DNA from: Aureispira sp. CCB-QB1
Lineage (GTDB): Bacteria; Bacteroidota; Bacteroidia; Chitinophagales; Saprospiraceae
DNA: 52,286 nucleotides
Direction of reading: 5' to 3'
Assembly: GCA_945870185.1 (NCBI GenBank)
Contig: CAMBRK010000025.1
Coordinates: 1 to 52,286 of the forward strand
The translations under genes and the position numbers were made by a program. The stretch's first letter is position 1. Each line of letters starts with the position of its first letter. The notes beneath the pieces were generated by a model that made no database searches, was not told where the DNA came from, and saw only the letters and a list, made by a program, of their open reading frames with translations. Positions 18,498 through 28,960 of the stretch are shown piece by piece.

Positions 18498-18543
18498 CGC
18501 TTTAAAATTCCGAAATCCCTTTAATTATTTAATCCGTGATATT

Positions 18544-19413
18544 ATGAGCTGGTTTAAAAGACTTAAAGAAGGTATCCAAACCGCTACCAAGAACAAAAAG
18601 GAAACTCCTGATGGACTTTGGCATAAATGTACCAGATGTAATGAGTTAACTACTGTAAAGGACTTAAGGGAAAATAACTTCATTTGTCCTAAGTGTGACT
18701 ACCACACCAGAATCAGTTCTACTGACTACTTTGAGATCATTTTTGATGGTAAATACACCAGATTGTTTGATGAAATTATGTCAGTAGATATGCTGGAGTT
18801 CAAAGATATTAAAGCATATAAAGATAGATTGGCAGATGCTTATAAAAAAAGCGATATCAAAGATTCCATGTCAGTAGCAGCGGGTAAAGTGCAAAAATAT
18901 CCTTTAGTGATAGCCTGTATGGATTTCGGCTTTATTGGGGGTTCTATGGGGTCTGTTGTAGGGGAAAAAATCTCTCGTGCTGTAGATTATTGTTTAGAAC
19001 ATAAAACTCCACTGATGATTGTATCAAAATCAGGTGGTGCTCGTATGATGGAATCCGCATTCTCATTAATGCAAATGGCAAAATCTTCTGCCAAGCTCAC
19101 GCTATTGGCAAGAAATGGAATTCCTTATTTTTCTTTTATGACTGATCCTACAACGGGTGGTGTTACAGCATCTTATGCCATGTTGGGTGATATTAATTTT
19201 GCCGAGCCAGAAGCATTGATAGGTTTTGCGGGGCCAAGAGTCATTAAAGAAACCATCAAAAAAGACCTTCCTGAAGGCTTTCAAACATCTGAATATTTAC
19301 TTGAACATGGTTTTTTAGATTTCATTGTCCATAGAAAGGATTTAAAATCTAAATTGACAGATTTGTTGTCTTATTTCGAAGCGAAAAAATCAGAAGGCAC
19401 TTCTAACGAATAA
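18544..19413 (+). CDS. accD: Acetyl-CoA carboxylase carboxyltransferase subunit beta
   Basis: 289 residues. Forms the carboxyltransferase with AccA and makes malonyl-CoA for fatty-acid synthesis. Seen: the N-terminal zinc ribbon with Cys29, Cys32, Cys48 and Cys51, then the crotonase-fold core with MDFGFIGGSMGSVVGEKI, KSGGARMMESAFSLMQMAK and TDPTTGGVTASYAMLGD, and LIGFAGPRVIKETIKKDLP. The gene precedes a DUF1304 protein by 5 bp, so the two are probably co-transcribed. Confidence 0.97.
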   Translation: MSWFKRLKEGIQTATKNKKETPDGLWHKCTRCNELTTVKDLRENNFICPKCDYHTRISSTDYFEIIFDGKYTRLFDEIMSVDMLEFKDIKAYKDRLADAYKKSDIKDSMSVAAGKVQKYPLVIACMDFGFIGGSMGSVVGEKISRAVDYCLEHKTPLMIVSKSGGARMMESAFSLMQMAKSSAKLTLLARNGIPYFSFMTDPTTGGVTASYAMLGDINFAEPEALIGFAGPRVIKETIKKDLPEGFQTSEYLLEHGFLDFIVHRKDLKSKLTDLLSYFEAKKSEGTSNE

Positions 19414-19418
19414 TCCAC

Positions 19419-19793
19419 ATGATTGGTACTATCATTGTTGTCTTTGTAGCGTTAGTAGCTGGTATGCACTTATATTTTCTTTATATGGAGATGTTTGCAT
19501 GGACTACACTTGGTAAAAGGACATTTACCATGTTGGATAGAGATTTATTTGAAAAAACTAAAATTTTGGCTGCTAACCAAGGTTTGTATAATGGCTTCTT
19601 AGCTGTAGGATTACTGTGGTCATTGACAATATCCGATGTCCAATGGTCCCAAAATATGGCTCTTTTTTTTCTGACTTGTGTAGTTGTCGCAGGTATATAT
19701 GGGTGGTTTTCAGTCCATTTCAAGCTGTTTTTAGTGCAAGGTTTACCAGCTTTAATACCTTTATTACTCATTGTTTGGGATAAGTATTTTTAG
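19419..19793 (+). CDS. DUF1304 family membrane protein
   Basis: 124 residues with four predicted membrane segments (about 2-22, 52-70, 77-96, 101-121). The pattern HLYFLYMEMFAWTT near the start and the AANQGLYNGFLAVGLLWSL segment are the conserved parts of the DUF1304 family, whose function is unknown. Located 5 bp after accD, but the family is not known to take part in lipid synthesis. Confidence 0.85.
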   Translation: MIGTIIVVFVALVAGMHLYFLYMEMFAWTTLGKRTFTMLDRDLFEKTKILAANQGLYNGFLAVGLLWSLTISDVQWSQNMALFFLTCVVVAGIYGWFSVHFKLFLVQGLPALIPLLLIVWDKYF

Positions 19794-19825
19794 GTAAAAT
19801 AAACAACACTAGGAAGGACGATTAC

Positions 19826-20230
19826 TCAATTTACATATCTTGCACTACCCACGACCACACCCATAAATCCTAATAAAGCGGTCACAACTGTATCAGTAAC
19901 TACAAACCAAACAGGGAAGTTGTAGGTAAATAAATAGACCATCACAGCAATAAAAATAATACTAATAGTAATTACACCTATGGCCATTCTACTCTGACCT
20001 GAAACTAGGCTACTGATTAAACCTGAAATGAATGCCGCTAATCCATGACTTATTGCAACTATGATAAACGCTGTGTTGGGTAGGTTGGACATCCAAGAGC
20101 TAAGCGCAATCTGATCGTCATGGTTGATATCTAAAGGGAATGGGTAAAGTCCATCTCGTAACATTTGTGCCATGAATATAATTAGAACGGCAGTAACTAA
20201 CGCAGTGAAAATACCAAAGATTTGTCTCAC
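19826..20230 (-). CDS. Hypothetical four-helix membrane protein
   Basis: 134 residues with four hydrophobic segments (about 5-22, 52-72, 82-101, 107-128) and few charged residues. I do not recognise the family. It faces the DUF1304 gene tail to tail with a 32-bp gap and no terminator, and the start ATG gives a short basic N-terminus (MRQIF). No motif suggests transport or catalysis. Confidence 0.6.
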   Translation of the reverse strand: MRQIFGIFTALVTAVLIIFMAQMLRDGLYPFPLDINHDDQIALSSWMSNLPNTAFIIVAISHGLAAFISGLISSLVSGQSRMAIGVITISIIFIAVMVYLFTYNFPVWFVVTDTVVTALLGFMGVVVGSARYVN

Positions 20231-20427
20231 ACCTATACAATTTTGATTAGCACTGCAAAGGTATACTTTTTAAACTATTAGTTTACAAAGAAATCAAATT
20301 TTGGATTAGTGTAGTGAAATATCTAATTAAATTTCAAATTGCTTTTATAAATCAATACTGGTTTTCACTATTATAAGCCAATAAAAGCTTAAAGTTCCAG
20401 TGATTTATGTGATTAGAATTAATAATT

Positions 20428-21141
20428 CTACTTTCCAAAAACTCTTTTTAATAACTCACTTGTTCTTTGACTAGAGTCAGTCCTTATACCTTTTTCTTTT
20501 ACTGCAATCAAACTAAATAAACCATCTAAGGCTTTGTTGTTGACGTGATCGTCAAGAGCTGGGTTCATCTTTTTTACCAATGGGATTTTATTATATGCAT
20601 CAATGACCGTTTTCCAATAGCTTCTTGCATTAACTTCGTCTAAGCTGGCTTGGATAACTGGCAAAAATTCATTGTACAAACTAGGCCTTGAGCTTGATTC
20701 TAGATATAACGTTGCTGCGTTATTAGTACCCGTTAGGATTTTCTTAGCATCTTGTATGGTCATGCTGCGTATAGCATTGACAAAAATAGGTGTAGCTTTT
20801 TTAGCGGCAATTTCTGCAGCTTTATTCATTTGTTGTACTAGTTTGGATTCTACATCTTGAAAACCTGGTACCAATTTAACTTTATCTATTACTTTTTGAG
20901 CATCATCTGGGATTAGGATTTTATAAGGACTTTCTAAAAAACCTTTTTCAACTGACAATTGATTTACAGCTGATTCAATACCATTATTTAGGGCTTCTTT
21001 TAGACCTTGTCCTATTTCTTTGTTATCACCAGATATTGAAGCAACATCTGCTTTGGCTTTATTTAGCAAATCTTTAAATTGTGCAGTAAGCGCAGTGGAT
21101 GACAATAAGATCAGACAGACAAAAATTACAAACTTATTCAT
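20428..21141 (-). CDS. DUF4197 family secreted protein
   Basis: 237 residues with a signal peptide (MNKFVIFVCLILLSSTALTA). The mature part has the features of DUF4197: GLKEALNNGIESAVNQL near the start, FLESPYKILIPDDAQKV, the middle MTIQDAKKILTGTNNAATLYL, and the C-terminal LDGLFSLIAVKEKGIR. The function of the family is not established; the protein should be periplasmic. Transcribed alone; the 186-bp gap to the divergent protease gene should contain both promoters. Confidence 0.88.
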   Translation of the reverse strand: MNKFVIFVCLILLSSTALTAQFKDLLNKAKADVASISGDNKEIGQGLKEALNNGIESAVNQLSVEKGFLESPYKILIPDDAQKVIDKVKLVPGFQDVESKLVQQMNKAAEIAAKKATPIFVNAIRSMTIQDAKKILTGTNNAATLYLESSSRPSLYNEFLPVIQASLDEVNARSYWKTVIDAYNKIPLVKKMNPALDDHVNNKALDGLFSLIAVKEKGIRTDSSQRTSELLKRVFGK

Positions 21142-21327
21142 TTAAATTTTTCTTTATAAACTTGAAATCGGCTTTAAAAGTTTGACTTTTGATGTTAAAC
21201 TTTCTTTAAAATATGTTTTATTTAAATTTTGATTGTTAAAATCTTATAGAAACATGATTAAACTGCAGAAAATAATTATTTTTATGCCTGTAAATTACAT
21301 CTTTAAAAATCAAACTTATTAATATTT

Positions 21328-24300
21328 ATGGTACGAGTTTTTCTATCTTTTGTTTTTGTTTTCCAATTCCTTTTGAGTTTTGGGCAGCAAAGTAATGAGT
21401 TCAGCACATTTGTAGCCCAAAATGCTGATGTTTTTGGTACTAAGGAAATCATTCAATTGGATTACTTAGGCAAGTTGAGGCAAGCACAGCAGACAGATCG
21501 CAGATCTACACTGACAGTGGATTTACCTTTGTTTGGAAATTTAGTTTCATTTGAAGCTATTCCCAATGATGTTGTGGATGAAGACTTCCGAAGGACACAT
21601 CCAGAAATTAAGACATTCGATTTGAAAACAAAATCCGACGCTACAGCTTACGGTGCATTGACTCTAAGTAAATATGGGCTTTATGCTACTATCATCAGTA
21701 ATGGTAAAATGATAAGCATCTATCCCAATGATCCTAATGTGGTGACTCACCATTGGGCTGAATACGGACCACAACCAGATTTGATAAGGATGAAAAACTT
21801 TTGTGGACATGATCATACAATGGACGACCAGCGAACTATGCCTTCACCATTCAGTAAAGGATCGAGAACGAAAATCGCCATGGGCACAAAAAAGTATGTT
21901 TATCGGTTGGCTTTAGCAATTACAGGTGAGTTTTATATCAATAATGGTAATAATGATGGTGCTGTAAGAACAGCAGTGGTAAACACAGTCAATGCAATAA
22001 GCGCAATCTTTAATAACGAGTTAGCCTTTAGATTACAGTATTCAAACGGTCGAACACAGTTATATGCTAATCCTGCGACTGATCCATTTATCCCAGACCA
22101 GATGGGTGGCGATAATAGACCAAATCAAGCAGGTACTGTGGTCGGATCATTATTCACTCCAGCTATTTATGATATTGGCCATGTTTTTCATCAGCATGAA
22201 GATGGCGATGGATGGAGTAATGGCGGTGTAGCTCAGTTAAGATCTGTTTGTAGCAATTCGGGTACTCCTATCAGTAAATCAAGAGGATGGAGTGGTGCAT
22301 TTGATAATGTAGGCAATGGTTGGATAAGTCTCGCTACTCATGAATTTGGGCATCAATTTGGAGCAAATCATACTTTCAATGGTATCGGTGGATCATGTGA
22401 TGATGCTATTGCATCTAATAACTCATATGAAATAGCTTCTGGTACGACCATCATGAGTTATAATGGTATATGTGGTCAAGGTCAGAATATCCCTAGTGGA
22501 GATGTGCTAGATAACTACTTCCATGTTAAGAGTCTTGAAGAAATGTATAATTATGTGTATAATGGTACAGGTGGGACATGTGGTAACCCAACAGATAATG
22601 CCAATTTACCATCAATAATCAATGATGCAGCATGTGGTGATCTATTTAAGATACCCAAATCGACTCCTTTTAAATTGACTGCAAACGTTACACAACAAAA
22701 TGATGAAAATAATAATCTTACCTATTGTTGGGAGCAGATAGATGAAGATGGGCCAGGTATATCTACTAGTGGAAAAAAAGGTGCTGCGGCGGGTTCTGAT
22801 CCTAAAGCACCACTTTTCAGAAGTTTTCCGCCGTCTCCTTTAAATTTTAGGTATTTTCCTTCCTTTAGCATTCTTATGAATGGTGGAACTAATGACTTCG
22901 AACCGCTACCATCAGTAGCAAGAACGATGAACTTTAATGTCTCCGTACGTGATAATGTTACAGATGGAGCTACGGTGGCCAATGACGATTTAACAATTAC
23001 GGTAGACAATACAGGACCTTTTGTGATGGTCAGGCCTAATGGTGGTGAAACATTAAATGCAGGAATGACAGAAACCATAACTTGGAATACAAACGGATCC
23101 AATACGTTGTGTCAAAAAGTTAGACTAAGATTATCTACTGACGGTGGCAAGTCATATGGTTTAATACTTGCTGAAAATGTCAATTATGCGGCGGGTACCT
23201 ACTCTTTAAATCTGCCAGCTTCCTTTAGTGCGACCACCAATGCTAGAGTTATGATAGAATGTATGGATAACGAATGCTATACCTTTTTTGCACTTTCATC
23301 ACAAAACTTCAGCATTAATTCAACATGTATAGCACAGCCAACAACCATCAAACCTATAGGTTCCAAAACACTATTAGAAGGAGACCCTGGTCTTAATCTG
23401 GGACTGACTAATGATACTGGTGTTCCCATCACCAACATCAGCGGAGATGTAAGGAATTCAGATTTGGCAGGTAGACTTATCTTTTTAAATGGTCCAAATT
23501 GTGAAAACGGAGGCAATCAAGTGAGAGGAGATTTACATTTTTTCACAGTCAATGTTTCAGGAACTTATACAATTTTTCATGGTGGAGTCTTTCCAGCTAT
23601 TTTAAATTTATATCAAAATGAGTTTACGGGTTCCAACTGTACCAATCATGTATCGAGTACGGGAGTAGAAAATCCAGCAACAGGAAATGTTACTCCTAAT
23701 GAAAGCATGACGGTTTCATTAGAAGCTGGGCGGCACTATTTCTTATACATAAGTAGTTTTTCGCTTACTGCACCACAATTACCGTTTAATTACAATATAA
23801 CATTTACAAAACCACAAGGAGCCACTGTATACAATGGAGTACAAATCCCGATGGGCTATAAATATACCTACGTTGCAGTAGACAAAAGAACCAATCATGT
23901 AGCTGCCTTCAATGATAATTCTGATTTTAGAACTATAAAAGCAGGTGAATTTTGTGTCTATGGCGTTTTGTACAAGGATGATAATAACATCAGTACATGG
24001 ATAGGGAAACCTTTTTTACAGATCATTCAGGATGGGGCTTGCTTGATGACAAGTGCTGAATGTTTTGATATCAAGGTACTGCCAAATTGTCGTTTTAATG
24101 ATATCGTTTCGGTCTCTCAAACACCTTGTGTAATTGGACCTAATGAATTCACTCAAACTTTAACTCTGACTTATGAAAGAGCACCAACAACAGGTAAAAT
24201 AAATGTAAATGGTCAGCTTTTCGATGTGACCACAAGCCCACAAACGATAACATTGACCGGTTTGGATTCTGACGGAACCAATCGAAATGTTTCTGTATTT

Positions 24301-27189
24301 TTTACAGAAGTTCCTGATTGTAAATTTGATAAACCCAATGTATTTAAAGCTCCAGAAAATTGTTGCCCGTTGACATTTGATCTTGGACCTGATCAAAGTA
24401 AATGTGTAGGTGAAAATGTTTTACTGAATGCTGGAGATAATGGTACGACATACAACTGGAAAAAAGATGGAGTGGCTATTCCAGGTACTACTTCAAAAAC
24501 ACTTCCAGTGAACACCACAGGTACATATGAAGTAGAAGTCATTCACTCATCAGGGTGTAAAAAAACAGACAAAATCATCATTACATTTAATCCCAATCCT
24601 GCTATCAATTTTCCTTTAAATCAAGAATTTTGTACTGGAGAAACTTTTGAACTTAAACCTGCTATAATAACTGATGCTACAAAATTCGAATGGTATAAAG
24701 ATAATGTTTTGATACCTGGACAGACCGGGTCAAGTATTCAAATCACACAAGGTGGTAATTATAGATTAGTTGCATTCAGCGCTTTTAACTGCAGAAATCA
24801 AGCAGACGTGACCGTTAAGCAGGTCAATGCTCCTATAGTAGATTTAGGGGTTGATCAAACAAAATGTGAAGGTGAAAAAGCTGTACTTAATGCGGGTATT
24901 GATGGTACTATCTTCGAATGGTTTTTTAATAATAACAGAATAGTGGGTGCTGATGCTTCGATTTATGAAGCTGTGCAATCAGGAAGTTATAGGGTGGTAG
25001 TGAAAAATAGCACAGGTTGTAGTTCAAATGATTTGATTAAAGTTGATTTTTTTCCAAGTCCTATAATTGAAGATTTTCCGGCCTTAATAAATTTCTGTCA
25101 AGGTCAAACTAATAGCATTACAGCTAAGGTTACTGGACATAATCAAGTACAGTGGTTTAATGATAACAACCCAATAACTAACTCCAATTTCCTAACTATT
25201 CCAGTAAATAGCTCTGGAACGTACACTATTGAAGCTTCAAATATTGCAAAATGTAAAACCCGAAAATCAGTTCAGGTTGAAATCAGATCACTTCCTGTAG
25301 TGGATTTAGGTAATCCTACACTGGTTTCATGTCAAGGCAATACAGTTACTTTGGACGCTGGTACAGACGGTGCTCAGTTTAAATGGAAAAAAGACAATGT
25401 TGACCTACCAGAAACTACAAAAAATCTGAACGTATCCACTAATGGAACATATAGCGTTATTGTCACCAATCAGTTTGGATGTAATAATACCGATGCAATT
25501 ACAGTTTCATTTATACCCGGACCTACGGTAACTTTAAATGGTGATGCTACTATTTGCGAAGGTGAAAGTCATTTAATTACATTGAATTCTAATGCTACAT
25601 CACCCGAAATTAGATGGTTTGATGAAAATGGTAATATTATTCAAGGCCAAACTGGTCTTACACTATCAGTCACTAAAGCAGGAACATATAAAGTAAGTGT
25701 AAAAGGCGGTACGCCTGCATGTGAAGTGACTAGAGAAGTAACCATCAAGGTAAACCCTAGACCCGCTTTAAACCTTGGTAACGATAGGACACTGTGTGAT
25801 GGCGATCCTGCTCCTATTCTCAATGCTGGACCCAATCAAACATCTTATGCTTGGACATTAAATGGAGTATCTTTGGCCAATACTCAAAATGTTACCGCAA
25901 CACAAACAGGGCTTTATAAGGTAGTGGTAAGAAATTCATTTAATTGTGAAAGGACTGAGCAAGTTAGGATTACGTTTGAACCCAAGCCTACCTTAACTAT
26001 GGTTAATGATAATTATGATTTGTGCTTAGGGAAAACAATTGTTGTTAATGCAACATCAAGTGGTAATATTTTTGAATGGAAAAGAAACAATACCATAATT
26101 AACAACCAAACCACCAATTCCCTATCCATAACGCAGGCTGGAAATTATGAGTTGGTAGTTTCAAATGCGGCAAATTGTAAAATTTCGAAAACATTTACGG
26201 TAACTGCTAGAACCAGTCCGATGGTAGATTTAGGATCTGACTTCAGTCTTTGCCCTGGAGAAACTAGAAATTTGAATGCTGGAACACACACCGATTATAT
26301 CTGGAGTGACAATACTAAGGCAGCTTCTTTGACTGTAAATGCTGGACAACTTTCACAATTGACTAAAACAGAATATAGAGTTACAGTGACCAATCAATTT
26401 GGATGTACGGATGCAGATACAATAAGTGTTACTGTGAATCCTGTCGTGACTGCAAATATATTGTCGGATAAACCAGGGGTATGTAATGGTGAGCCGGTCA
26501 AACTGACAGCTTCTGGAGGTTTGTTATATAAGTGGACTGATGATGCAGGAAATGCGTTAAGTTCATTAAATGAGTCCATTGTAACTGTCAATCCATCGAA
26601 AACCACTACTTACAACGTGGAGGTAACAGATGGAGTTTGTCCTCAAAATAAAGCTAGCAAATCTATAGAGATTAAAGTTTTTGAACCTGTAAATGTTTCT
26701 GCTGGTTTGGATACTTGCGTGGTCATCGGAAGGACGATCAAACTAAAAGCCACTGGAGGTGTATCTTATCAATGGAGTAATGCTGAGTTGATAGAAGGTA
26801 GTCCAAATGTAGCAGAACCAGTTATTAAGCCCATCGTGGAAACCATATTTTCTGTTACTATTACAGATGTCAATGGTTGTGTATTTACTGATGAAGTTAA
26901 AGTATGCGTTAAAGTAGACAATTTCAAAGCTATCAGTATGCTTACTCCCAATGGTGACGGTAAAAATGATGAGTTATATTTTGGAGATTTATCCGATTAT
27001 CCAGACAATCAACTCAGAATATTTAATCGTTGGGGTAATTTGATATTTGAAACTGAAGGTTATCAAATCACAGGTCCATTGTTTGATGGGACCAGAAATG
27101 GTGAACGGTTACCTGCTGATACTTATTATTATGTATTGATATACGGAGATCAAGTGGTCAAAAGTGCACTAACTATTTTATGGGAATAA
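21328..27189 (+). CDS. Giant secreted reprolysin-like metalloprotease with Ig-like repeats and T9SS type B sorting domain
   Basis: 1953 residues. Signal peptide to about Gly19; propeptide; metzincin catalytic domain with HEFGHQFGANH at 338-348 (zinc ligands His338, His342, His348) and a Met-turn TIMSYNG. A beta-sandwich region follows (about 560-1020). From about residue 1012 come 11 tandem Ig/PKD-like domains of about 75-80 residues, each with C.GE, W.k(d/n)n and a G.Y.v.v...GC core. The last about 85 residues (LTPNGDGKNDELYFGDL ... IFNRWGNLIFET) are the gliding-motility/CHU_C type B CTD used for T9SS export and surface anchoring. Likely a large surface adhesin-protease. The PorP/SprF-like gene 157 bp downstream is the known partner type for type B cargo. 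Confidence 0.93.
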   Translation: MVRVFLSFVFVFQFLLSFGQQSNEFSTFVAQNADVFGTKEIIQLDYLGKLRQAQQTDRRSTLTVDLPLFGNLVSFEAIPNDVVDEDFRRTHPEIKTFDLKTKSDATAYGALTLSKYGLYATIISNGKMISIYPNDPNVVTHHWAEYGPQPDLIRMKNFCGHDHTMDDQRTMPSPFSKGSRTKIAMGTKKYVYRLALAITGEFYINNGNNDGAVRTAVVNTVNAISAIFNNELAFRLQYSNGRTQLYANPATDPFIPDQMGGDNRPNQAGTVVGSLFTPAIYDIGHVFHQHEDGDGWSNGGVAQLRSVCSNSGTPISKSRGWSGAFDNVGNGWISLATHEFGHQFGANHTFNGIGGSCDDAIASNNSYEIASGTTIMSYNGICGQGQNIPSGDVLDNYFHVKSLEEMYNYVYNGTGGTCGNPTDNANLPSIINDAACGDLFKIPKSTPFKLTANVTQQNDENNNLTYCWEQIDEDGPGISTSGKKGAAAGSDPKAPLFRSFPPSPLNFRYFPSFSILMNGGTNDFEPLPSVARTMNFNVSVRDNVTDGATVANDDLTITVDNTGPFVMVRPNGGETLNAGMTETITWNTNGSNTLCQKVRLRLSTDGGKSYGLILAENVNYAAGTYSLNLPASFSATTNARVMIECMDNECYTFFALSSQNFSINSTCIAQPTTIKPIGSKTLLEGDPGLNLGLTNDTGVPITNISGDVRNSDLAGRLIFLNGPNCENGGNQVRGDLHFFTVNVSGTYTIFHGGVFPAILNLYQNEFTGSNCTNHVSSTGVENPATGNVTPNESMTVSLEAGRHYFLYISSFSLTAPQLPFNYNITFTKPQGATVYNGVQIPMGYKYTYVAVDKRTNHVAAFNDNSDFRTIKAGEFCVYGVLYKDDNNISTWIGKPFLQIIQDGACLMTSAECFDIKVLPNCRFNDIVSVSQTPCVIGPNEFTQTLTLTYERAPTTGKINVNGQLFDVTTSPQTITLTGLDSDGTNRNVSVFFTEVPDCKFDKPNVFKAPENCCPLTFDLGPDQSKCVGENVLLNAGDNGTTYNWKKDGVAIPGTTSKTLPVNTTGTYEVEVIHSSGCKKTDKIIITFNPNPAINFPLNQEFCTGETFELKPAIITDATKFEWYKDNVLIPGQTGSSIQITQGGNYRLVAFSAFNCRNQADVTVKQVNAPIVDLGVDQTKCEGEKAVLNAGIDGTIFEWFFNNNRIVGADASIYEAVQSGSYRVVVKNSTGCSSNDLIKVDFFPSPIIEDFPALINFCQGQTNSITAKVTGHNQVQWFNDNNPITNSNFLTIPVNSSGTYTIEASNIAKCKTRKSVQVEIRSLPVVDLGNPTLVSCQGNTVTLDAGTDGAQFKWKKDNVDLPETTKNLNVSTNGTYSVIVTNQFGCNNTDAITVSFIPGPTVTLNGDATICEGESHLITLNSNATSPEIRWFDENGNIIQGQTGLTLSVTKAGTYKVSVKGGTPACEVTREVTIKVNPRPALNLGNDRTLCDGDPAPILNAGPNQTSYAWTLNGVSLANTQNVTATQTGLYKVVVRNSFNCERTEQVRITFEPKPTLTMVNDNYDLCLGKTIVVNATSSGNIFEWKRNNTIINNQTTNSLSITQAGNYELVVSNAANCKISKTFTVTARTSPMVDLGSDFSLCPGETRNLNAGTHTDYIWSDNTKAASLTVNAGQLSQLTKTEYRVTVTNQFGCTDADTISVTVNPVVTANILSDKPGVCNGEPVKLTASGGLLYKWTDDAGNALSSLNESIVTVNPSKTTTYNVEVTDGVCPQNKASKSIEIKVFEPVNVSAGLDTCVVIGRTIKLKATGGVSYQWSNAELIEGSPNVAEPVIKPIVETIFSVTITDVNGCVFTDEVKVCVKVDNFKAISMLTPNGDGKNDELYFGDLSDYPDNQLRIFNRWGNLIFETEGYQITGPLFDGTRNGERLPADTYYYVLIYGDQVVKSALTILWE

Positions 27190-27346
27190 TTTATAAATAT
27201 TTACTAAAAAAAATAAAAATATGAAATGAGCATGAATCCAGCTTAGTGTACTCAGCCTGCTAAAAGCGGTAGAGCTAGATACATTTACCACAATTATTTT
27301 CATGTACATTCCATTGGATAAATAATCATTAAATAAAAATAAACAG

Positions 27347-28276
27347 ATGAAACATCTCAATATAATTTTTACATTCATTTTGCTAAATGTAACTATACTA
27401 ACTTTAAAAGCTCAGCAATTGGCCAATAGTTCGCATATATCAGAAACGCGAGCTAGTTGGAATCCAGCATTTACTGCAGTAGGAAATGATATGATCTTTG
27501 ATGGTTTTTTTCGAACACAGTGGATAGGATTCTCAGGAGCACCTATCTCGGGCTTTGCTTCATTTCAGTACCCTTTGTTAGATTATAATATGAGTGGTGG
27601 AGCTATTTTAAATTTTGATAAAACAGGTCCTGTAAGTAAAATGGGTATACAATTGAATTATGCTTATAAATTAAAGGAAGTTTTGTCAAAATATGGTCAG
27701 ATGTCTTTAGGGATTTCAGCTAATTTTCAGCAATATAGTTTTGATGGAAATAATGCGGTTATTAATGATTTTGATGATAACCTTATTCTAAATAATCGAG
27801 TCAGTTCCTTTTTTCCTGCCATCGGAGCAGGATTTTATTATACATCCAATGTTAGAGAATACAAGGGGAATACTTTTTTCATAGGGGGCGCAATAAATCA
27901 ACTATACACCACGGATGTCTTAATCGACGAATTTGACCAAGTCCGACAAAAGCATATTCATTTCAATATTGGGGGACGATTTTACAGTTATGATAGTTAT
28001 GTGGAACCGATGATTACTGCTAATGTTGTACAACCTGACATTATTGATGTGTTATATAGTCTAAGGTATGAAAAAGAAAATTTGTTCTGGGCTGGGCTAG
28101 GCTTTTCAGGTACTGGCATGGCAGCTATGCAAGGCGGTATCATATTAGATAAATTTGGTAATAAATATGCCAAACTTAAAATAGGCATTTTAGCAAATTA
28201 TGGATTGACGTCATCTTTAGCGAATACAGGTGCTGGTACTGAGTTATATGTAAGTTATAACTTTGACATGAAGTAA
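27347..28276 (+). CDS. PorP/SprF family type IX secretion outer-membrane protein
   Basis: 309 residues with a signal peptide (to about LKAQ). The mature N-terminus QLANSSHISETRASWNPAFTAVGNDMIFDGFFRTQWIGFSGAPISG matches the PorP/SprF pattern in which 'NPA..G' is followed by 'y..qW.g..gaP'. The rest is barrel-like. Known role: PorP/SprF proteins sit in the outer membrane and help specific type B CTD cargo such as SprB reach or attach to the surface. Its place directly after the giant type B protease points to that cargo. The HD gene starts 6 bp downstream. Confidence 0.9.
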   Translation: MKHLNIIFTFILLNVTILTLKAQQLANSSHISETRASWNPAFTAVGNDMIFDGFFRTQWIGFSGAPISGFASFQYPLLDYNMSGGAILNFDKTGPVSKMGIQLNYAYKLKEVLSKYGQMSLGISANFQQYSFDGNNAVINDFDDNLILNNRVSSFFPAIGAGFYYTSNVREYKGNTFFIGGAINQLYTTDVLIDEFDQVRQKHIHFNIGGRFYSYDSYVEPMITANVVQPDIIDVLYSLRYEKENLFWAGLGFSGTGMAAMQGGIILDKFGNKYAKLKIGILANYGLTSSLANTGAGTELYVSYNFDMK

Positions 28277-28282
28277 TTTAAG

Positions 28283-28933
28283 ATGGTTGATACCTTAGAC
28301 GAAATTAGTCAAATTGTTAAAGACAAACTTCTTGATGGTGAAGCTGGTCATGATTGGCTTCACGTTTGTAGAGTAGTGTCTTCAGCAAAACAAATTTTAG
28401 ATACAGAACCACAAGCAGATAAAGAAGTGGTTATTTTAGCAGCATTATTGCATGATATTGCTGACGCAAAGTTTTATGGTGGTAATGAAAGTATTGGACC
28501 AAAATTGGCTGAAAGTATCATGAAAAGTCATAATATTGAACAGCAAAGGTTGAGTCATGTTTTGGATATCATCCGAAATGTCTCGTATAAAGGTGGTTTT
28601 TCAATTTCCGATTTTTCATCTTTGGAGTTAGATATAGTTCGTGATGCAGATAGATTAGATGCTATAGGAGCCATAGGTATAGCTAGAGCTTTTACATATG
28701 GTGGGTACAAAAACAGGCGATTGTATGATGAAGCTGAAAAGCCAACTGAGTTTGAATCCAGAGAATCATATCAAAATCATCAAGGTTCTACTTTTAATCA
28801 CTTTTATGAAAAATTGGTCAAGTTGAAAGACCTTATAAAAACTAAGAAAGGTAAACAGTTAGCTCTCGAAAGACATGATTTTATGCTAACCTACATGGAG
28901 CAGTTTATTGTGGAAACAGGATTAAAGTCTTAG
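28283..28933 (+). CDS. HD-domain phosphohydrolase
   Basis: 216 residues. HD-domain metal site: HDWLHVCRVV (about 23-32) and LAALLHDIADAKF (about 52-64), with a later VRDADRLDAIGAIGIARAF segment (about 128-146). The arrangement resembles the YedJ/YpgQ group of HD hydrolases, which act on nucleotides or similar phosphoesters; the substrate is not known here. Follows the PorP/SprF-like gene by 6 bp and precedes a subtilase gene by 27 bp, so it is probably in their transcript without an obvious functional link. Confidence 0.85.
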   Translation: MVDTLDEISQIVKDKLLDGEAGHDWLHVCRVVSSAKQILDTEPQADKEVVILAALLHDIADAKFYGGNESIGPKLAESIMKSHNIEQQRLSHVLDIIRNVSYKGGFSISDFSSLELDIVRDADRLDAIGAIGIARAFTYGGYKNRRLYDEAEKPTEFESRESYQNHQGSTFNHFYEKLVKLKDLIKTKKGKQLALERHDFMLTYMEQFIVETGLKS

Positions 28934-28960
28934 TATATTTTAACTAAATTTTATAGAGCA

